This document shows, one piece after another, positions 34,288 through 37,884 of a stretch of 37,884 nucleotides of DNA (position 1 is its first letter; every line of letters starts with the position of its first letter). Below the pieces are notes generated by a model. The model saw only the letters and a list, made by a program, of their open reading frames with translations, was not told where the DNA came from and did not search any database. The stretch spans positions 1 to 37,884 of the forward strand of contig JADBWH010000086.1 in NCBI GenBank assembly GCA_020404105.1, given 5' to 3'. A program made the translations under genes and the position numbers. Source of the stretch: Pseudanabaena sp. M53BS1SP1A06MG (GTDB taxonomy: Bacteria; Cyanobacteriota; Cyanobacteriia; Pseudanabaenales; Pseudanabaenaceae).

Positions 34288-34470
34288 CTAAGTACAGGAC
34301 AAAAACTTAATGGAGTTAAAGAAGGCTTGGGAATTGAGATGAAGATCAAAGATGATATGACGCAGGTAATCAAAACCAAGACGGAACAGAGTCTCAATAG
34401 TCCAACGCTTGGCATAGTCAGCAATAGCTGGATCAGGATCGTGAGCAGTAGGGACAATTAATAATCTACT
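34288..34470 (-). pseudogene. IS4-like transposase C-terminal fragment
   Basis: Minus-strand reading RLLIVPTAHDPDPAIADYAK, then RWTIETLF, is an IS4-type Y-x2-R-x3-E region holding the last catalytic Glu. It is followed by DYLRHIIFDLHLNSQAFF to a stop. It is joined in frame to the IS5 remnant upstream, so the two were welded by deletion. Confidence 0.6.
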
Positions 34471-34978
34471 ATGGTGTGCCACCTGTTGTGTGTTTGCAGG
34501 TATGTCGGTTTTTCCTGAGTAATGCTCTTTTTGTTGTTCCGCATCTTGCGGACGTTGCACTGGTCTTTCTGTCCCATCTTGGTCGATATACCCAATCATG
34601 AGTGCATGAACGTTCAAACCCAAATAACACACTCATTAAGTCGAAGCTGGGATAGCATTTGCAGTACAACAGGATAAAAATAAGTAGCTAGACATAAGTA
34701 AACTAAAAACCGAGAGTTTTGTTCCGCCCGCTACGCGGGCGGAACAAAACTCTGGTTTGGGTTTTAATTAAGTTGAGCTACTTAATTTGTCTGCACTACT
34801 TCTCAGTGTTGCTTTCCTACCACCTCCTAATGTTCGCCATCGTATGCTTCTTCATGAGCATTTGCTGGTAGGCTTCTTCAAAGCTTGGTAACAGCGCCTC
34901 GAATGTTGCTTGACGGTTTAACCTTGTGGTTGCTCGTATTTGCCTATCTTGTTTTAAAATCTCTTCTAGATTAAGCAT
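34470..34978 (-). pseudogene. IS5-family (DDE_Tnp_4) transposase remnant, split by an element
   Basis: From ATG 34978: LNLEEILKQDRQIRATTRLN, then EEAYQQMLMKKH, a frameshift, RTLGGGRKATLRSSADKL (the helix-turn-helix region). Then comes the family B element 34681-34784. Beyond it YCKCYPSFDLMSVLFGFERS, then (other frame) DQDGTERPVQRPQDAEQQKE and HYSGK. The catalytic middle is deleted and at least three frame changes are needed. Confidence 0.78.
34681..34784 (+). mobile_element. Miniature element family B, copy 3 (104 bp)
   Basis: Nearly identical to the copy at 13236; differs in the hairpin loop (TAC instead of TTA). TA-bounded; lies inside the IS5 remnant. Confidence 0.88.
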
Positions 34979-35282
34979 CTTTTTTTCGATTGTTTTGGGG
35001 TGATGATAACCACTTTTGAATCTCTTTTATGCTTCGATTTATTTCGATGAAAGTGTGTTTGTTTCAGTAGGGATTGAAATGCAGAAATAAATGTGAAGTT
35101 AACTCTATACATTGCTTTTGTTTCCCAACAAGCCTATTGTAGTCACTAAAAAATGGAAACTTGGCTTAAGGATAGGAATTACATAAGTAATGGTGAATAG
35201 TAAAGGTAAATAAGACTATCTCAAATTTCTCTAATTCAAAGACTGAACTTATACTGAGCTTCTAGACCTCCATCATAGCGAA
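34979..35282. other. AT-rich gap downstream of the channel gene
   Basis: About 300 bases. Nothing coding beyond the start of the IS5 remnant; presumably includes the remnant's old 5' flank. No RNA gene or strong hairpin noticed. Confidence 0.4.
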
Positions 35283-36065
35283 TTAAATCTTAGTCCCACA
35301 TACCTTACAAAACTGAGCATCGCCATCATGACAAGATAAGCCACAGCTAGAGCAGGTAATATCTTTCTTTTCACCAAGGCGATCGCTTTGATTCGCAGTT
35401 TTAATCAAGCGCTTAAATAGTTCTCCTAACTGCACGGGAATGAGGGCAATCCCCGTAAGCACCATGAGTACAGTTGTCAATTTTCCTGCATCGGATTTGG
35501 GCATCACATCGCTATAGCCCACGGTCGTCATTGTAAAAATGGAGAAATAAAAGGCATCCAGAAAGTTATGAAATTTGGGATTAGTCGGATGCTCAATTTG
35601 GTAAATTAAGCCTGAAAATACAAAGACAATCGCAAATAGTGTAAACAAAATTCTCAATAAAATTGCGATATCCTCGGTCTTATTGGCAAATAGTGAACGC
35701 GACTCCAATAAGCGAATGAGACGCAAAATCCGAAACCACCGTAAGAGCCGAATGAAGGTTACATCGATTGCGCCTAAAAAGAATGGCAAAATTGCTAAAA
35801 GATCGACGATTGCATAGAGGCTAAGTAAATACTTCAGCTTTTCTTCGGCACACCATAGCCGCAAAAAATATTCAAAGACAAATATTCCCAGAATAATGTC
35901 ATCAAGTAAATTCAGACTTTGGCGCGTAATCTCACGAATCGGGTAGGTTTGGGCGACAAAGCTGGTTGCCGAAGCAAGAACGAGTAGGGCGATCGCAATA
36001 TTTATCAATTTGCCAATTGGTGTGGCAAGGTCATCAAGATAAAAGCTGATTTTCTGTTTTAGCAT
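35283..36065 (-). CDS. Voltage-gated-type K+ channel with C-terminal zinc ribbon
   Basis: A 260-aa six-helix cation channel subunit. ATG 36065 is preferred (AAAGG upstream); a TTG at 36071 adds two residues. The S4-like helix carries Arg every third residue (RLLRWFRILRLIRLL, Arg 106, 109, 112, 115, 118). The pore selectivity filter is TVGYSD at 181-186, potassium type with Ser replacing the second Gly of the common TVGYGD. After S6 comes a short linker and a zinc ribbon with C238-x2-C241 and C253-x2-C256 (C245 is an extra Cys). Works as a tetramer in the membrane. It is transcribed divergently from the LpxB-related gene with a 98-bp gap. Confidence 0.9.
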   Translation of the reverse strand: MLKQKISFYLDDLATPIGKLINIAIALLVLASATSFVAQTYPIREITRQSLNLLDDIILGIFVFEYFLRLWCAEEKLKYLLSLYAIVDLLAILPFFLGAIDVTFIRLLRWFRILRLIRLLESRSLFANKTEDIAILLRILFTLFAIVFVFSGLIYQIEHPTNPKFHNFLDAFYFSIFTMTTVGYSDVMPKSDAGKLTTVLMVLTGIALIPVQLGELFKRLIKTANQSDRLGEKKDITCSSCGLSCHDGDAQFCKVCGTKI

Positions 36066-36163
36066 AGACAACCTTTAAGCATAATGTCGCGGTTTCTACT
36101 AAAGTTACATTAGAGGAGCTATTCCCAGTATCCAGATCCTAGATTAGATTTTTTGGGTAAAAC

Positions 36164-37393
36164 GTGGAAATTTTATGTATTAGTAACGGACATGGTGAAG
36201 ATCTCATCGGAGCCCGTATTTGCATTGAACTAGAAAAATTAGGATTTTCTGTAATCGCTTTGCCACTGGTAGGCGTGGGTCATGCTTTTACTAAAGCCAA
36301 TATTCCTATTGCTGCTCAAGTGACGCAAGCCATGCCATCGGGGGGATTTGTTCGTATGGATAGTCGCCAACTCGCCCGAGATGTCAAAAGTGGATTAGTG
36401 GGACTAACTTTTAAACAATTAGACTTTGCGTGGAAATGGTCACGGGGTGGACGCAATGGTAAAAAATTAATTTTAGCAGTTGGAGATATTGTGCCATTGC
36501 TATTTGCATGGATGCCAGCCAAGTTCGGTGGTTGCAATTTTGTCTTTGTTGCTACTGCCAAGTCTGAATATTTTTGGCGTGATCGCAAAAGCTATTTGCC
36601 CCATGTCAAAAAGCCCTTCGGCGGCTCCAATTTTTTCCCTTGGGAACGTGTTCTAATGAGTAGCAATCACTGTAAAGCGGTATTTGTCCGCGATTTGCTT
36701 ACTGCAGAAGTATTGAATCAAGAGTTCAAATTACCTGCAATTTATCTTGGCAATTCGATGATGGATGGACTAGAACCCAAAGGAATTGATTTTGGCATTA
36801 GCGAAAATGACTGGGTTGTGGCGATTTTACCTGGATCGCGATCGCCAGAAGCCTATGAAAACTGGCTTACTCTCATGCTCTGTGCTCAGGTTGTCGCAAG
36901 GACAATTCCCCATGAAGTGAATTTTTTAGTGGCGATTGCTCCAGATTTAGATCTAGAAGTAATCGGACAGAGCATCGTCCAAAAGGGCTGGTTACGCATT
37001 GATGAAATGACTTTTAGAGTTCAGAATGCAAGATTGATTTTATTAAAAGATGGGTTTAGCGATTGTTTGCATCAATGTCATTTAGGCTTGGCAATGGCAG
37101 GGACAGCAACAGAACAACTTGTGGGTTTAGGCAAGCCTGTAATCACGATCGCAGGAAACGGTCCTCAGTTTACGCGCAAGTTTGCCGAAGAACAGGCAGA
37201 TTTATTAGGATGCTCTGTCAACCTGATCGATAAACCAGCTCAAGCCGCCAAGGTCCTCAATAGTATTTTGCAAGATCCTGACTATTTTCAAGAAGCTGGT
37301 CGCAATGGCTTAGAAAGAATGGGACAAGCAGGTGCTTCTGCAAGTATTGCTAAATATATCTTTGATAATAATATTGTTGATAAAGTTTACTAA
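36164..37393 (+). CDS. Lipid-A-disaccharide synthase-related protein
   Basis: A 409-aa protein of the LpxB-related family found in cyanobacteria (glycosyltransferase B fold). N-terminal CISNGHGEDLIGARICIELE is characteristic, followed by LAVGDIVPLLFAWM, VVAILPGSRSPEAYENW and the C-terminal donor-binding part GLAMAGTATEQLVGLGKPVI. The function is unproven; true LpxB is a separate enzyme. The start is GTG at 36164; no close ATG fits the family start. Single gene. Confidence 0.88.
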   Translation: MEILCISNGHGEDLIGARICIELEKLGFSVIALPLVGVGHAFTKANIPIAAQVTQAMPSGGFVRMDSRQLARDVKSGLVGLTFKQLDFAWKWSRGGRNGKKLILAVGDIVPLLFAWMPAKFGGCNFVFVATAKSEYFWRDRKSYLPHVKKPFGGSNFFPWERVLMSSNHCKAVFVRDLLTAEVLNQEFKLPAIYLGNSMMDGLEPKGIDFGISENDWVVAILPGSRSPEAYENWLTLMLCAQVVARTIPHEVNFLVAIAPDLDLEVIGQSIVQKGWLRIDEMTFRVQNARLILLKDGFSDCLHQCHLGLAMAGTATEQLVGLGKPVITIAGNGPQFTRKFAEEQADLLGCSVNLIDKPAQAAKVLNSILQDPDYFQEAGRNGLERMGQAGASASIAKYIFDNNIVDKVY

Positions 37394-37439
37394 AGTATTT
37401 GCCAAAAATATTTGCTAAAAATTTTTTTCAGAATATTCA

Positions 37440-37575
37440 TTCACATTTGACATCCACCCCGCACTGAAGCGATGGGAATTTCTAAGATTCACGACTTAGG
37501 TTTCTGCTTCGTAGCACTAGCCTGAACAGACTTAATCTTTTCAGAGCTTACAGTCACCACAGAAATTCACCGTTG
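37440..37575 (-). mobile_element. Probable right-end remnant of an IS200/IS605-type (TnpB) element
   Basis: On the minus strand the segment ends with CCCATCGCTTCAGTGCGGGG, then TGGATGTCAA. This imperfect hairpin plus tail resembles the right end / guide-RNA scaffold of TnpB elements in cyanobacteria. Just before it, a decayed frame VNFCGDCKL with several stops recalls a TnpB C-terminus. Recognition is by eye. Confidence 0.45.
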
Positions 37576-37610
37576 AGCTTCAGATAGCGCTTTTCAAGCA
37601 AGCGACGTAC

Positions 37611-37642
37611 ATATGTTTGTTTCTGCGGGAAAACAAACATAT
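37611..37642. repeat. Inverted repeat, 12-bp arms
   Basis: ATATGTTTGTTT pairs with AAACAAACATAT around TCTGCGGG-like loop sequence. Confidence 0.6.
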
Positions 37643-37666
37643 ACTTCACCAGACTGGTAAACGATA

Positions 37667-37715
37667 TAAGAAGTTATTGAAAGTGCTGCTTCGCAGCACT
37701 TTCAATAACTTCTTA
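37667..37715. repeat. Long perfect hairpin
   Basis: 23-bp arms (TAAGAAGTTATTGAAAGTGC plus TGC) and loop TTC. Similar in style to the hairpins after ureF and folD but unrelated in sequence. Confidence 0.7.
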
Positions 37716-37777
37716 GGCTCAACAACTATAAATTCATGAACTAGTTAACGTCAGTTCGGGTTAAGCTGGCAAATTTT

Positions 37778-37867
37778 AAAAGCCCAAAAGTAAAAGCCTT
37801 GCTAAGCAAGGCTTTTACTTTTGGGCTTTGAGAGAGGGTTTGCGTAGCAAACCCTCTCTCAAAGCCC
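37778..37867. repeat. Two overlapping, mutually exclusive hairpins
   Basis: Hairpin 1: 24-bp arms 37778-37801 and 37806-37829 region, loop TAA. Hairpin 2: 21-bp arms 37823-37843 and 37847-37867, loop GTA. They share GGGCTTT at 37823-37829, so only one can form fully. Confidence 0.7.
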
Positions 37868-37884
37868 GTTTCAAATTATCCCGA

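Noticed and set aside
34275-34457. Hydrophobic 60-aa minus-strand ORF that could look like a small membrane protein
   Set aside because: It is another frame of the IS4-like transposase fragment; the transposase reading is far better supported.
1-37884. CRISPR array, tRNA, rRNA, riboswitch or replication origin
   Set aside because: No evenly spaced direct repeats with unique spacers, no cloverleaf with GTTCRA-type arm, no rRNA-like sequence and no DnaA-box cluster were seen by eye.

Overview
The window is cyanobacterial chromosome. The beta' RNA polymerase subunit is split into rpoC1 and rpoC2, with the long cyanobacterial insertion in rpoC2. The octamer GCGATCGC (HIP1) is scattered through many genes. 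There is a folD - prenyl synthase - DUF212 gene run, a LpxB-related cyanobacterial protein, and much small palindromic and miniature-transposon DNA. Base composition and gene style suggest a Pseudanabaena-like filamentous cyanobacterium, but the genus is a guess.

Layout. (1) 1-1350: decayed DNA, with a truncated, frameshifted pentapeptide/WD40 gene, a 40-bp perfect palindrome and a broken transposase. (2) 1567-12905: the main accessory island. It holds an SsuA/TauA-type ABC importer (binding protein with an extra NosL-like domain, permease, ATPase). A 670-aa LysR regulator fused to a second copy of the binding-protein domain follows on the minus strand. A divergent operon then encodes an AprA/fumarate-reductase-like flavoprotein, a 75-aa two-cluster ferredoxin, a HEAT-repeat protein and an Mrp/NBP35-type Fe-S carrier ATPase. 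A YeiH-type (COG2855) putative sulfur-oxyanion exporter ends the island. (3) 12906-14481: IS1 remnant, miniature elements and the rpo promoter. (4) 14482-24162: rpoB-rpoC1-rpoC2 with a terminator; RpoC1 carries a 55-aa insertion. (5) 24217-27871: gltX, a Tat-type flavin amine oxidase and a dead ABC ATPase. (6) 28048-30267: two small exported proteins and a graveyard of helicase and transposase fragments cut up by miniature elements. (7) 30374-34280: ureE-ureF, folD, GGPP/FPP synthase, DUF212. (8) 34288-37884: transposase remnants, a voltage-gated-type K+ channel with a C-terminal zinc ribbon, the LpxB-related protein, and hairpin-rich DNA with a likely IS200/IS605 right-end remnant.

How the genes fit together. 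I infer that the 1.5-12.9 kb island takes up a small organosulfur or similar anionic compound, processes it with a soluble flavoprotein/ferredoxin pair whose Fe-S clusters may be supplied by the adjacent Mrp ATPase, and disposes of an oxyanion through YeiH. The regulator appears to carry its own copy of the transporter's ligand-binding domain, so it could sense the imported molecule directly in the cytoplasm. Homology is read directly from sequence; the substrate and pathway are inference.

Three families of miniature, transposase-free elements (93, 104 and about 157 bp), all bounded by TA, are scattered through the non-coding DNA and have inserted into older transposase and helicase remnants.
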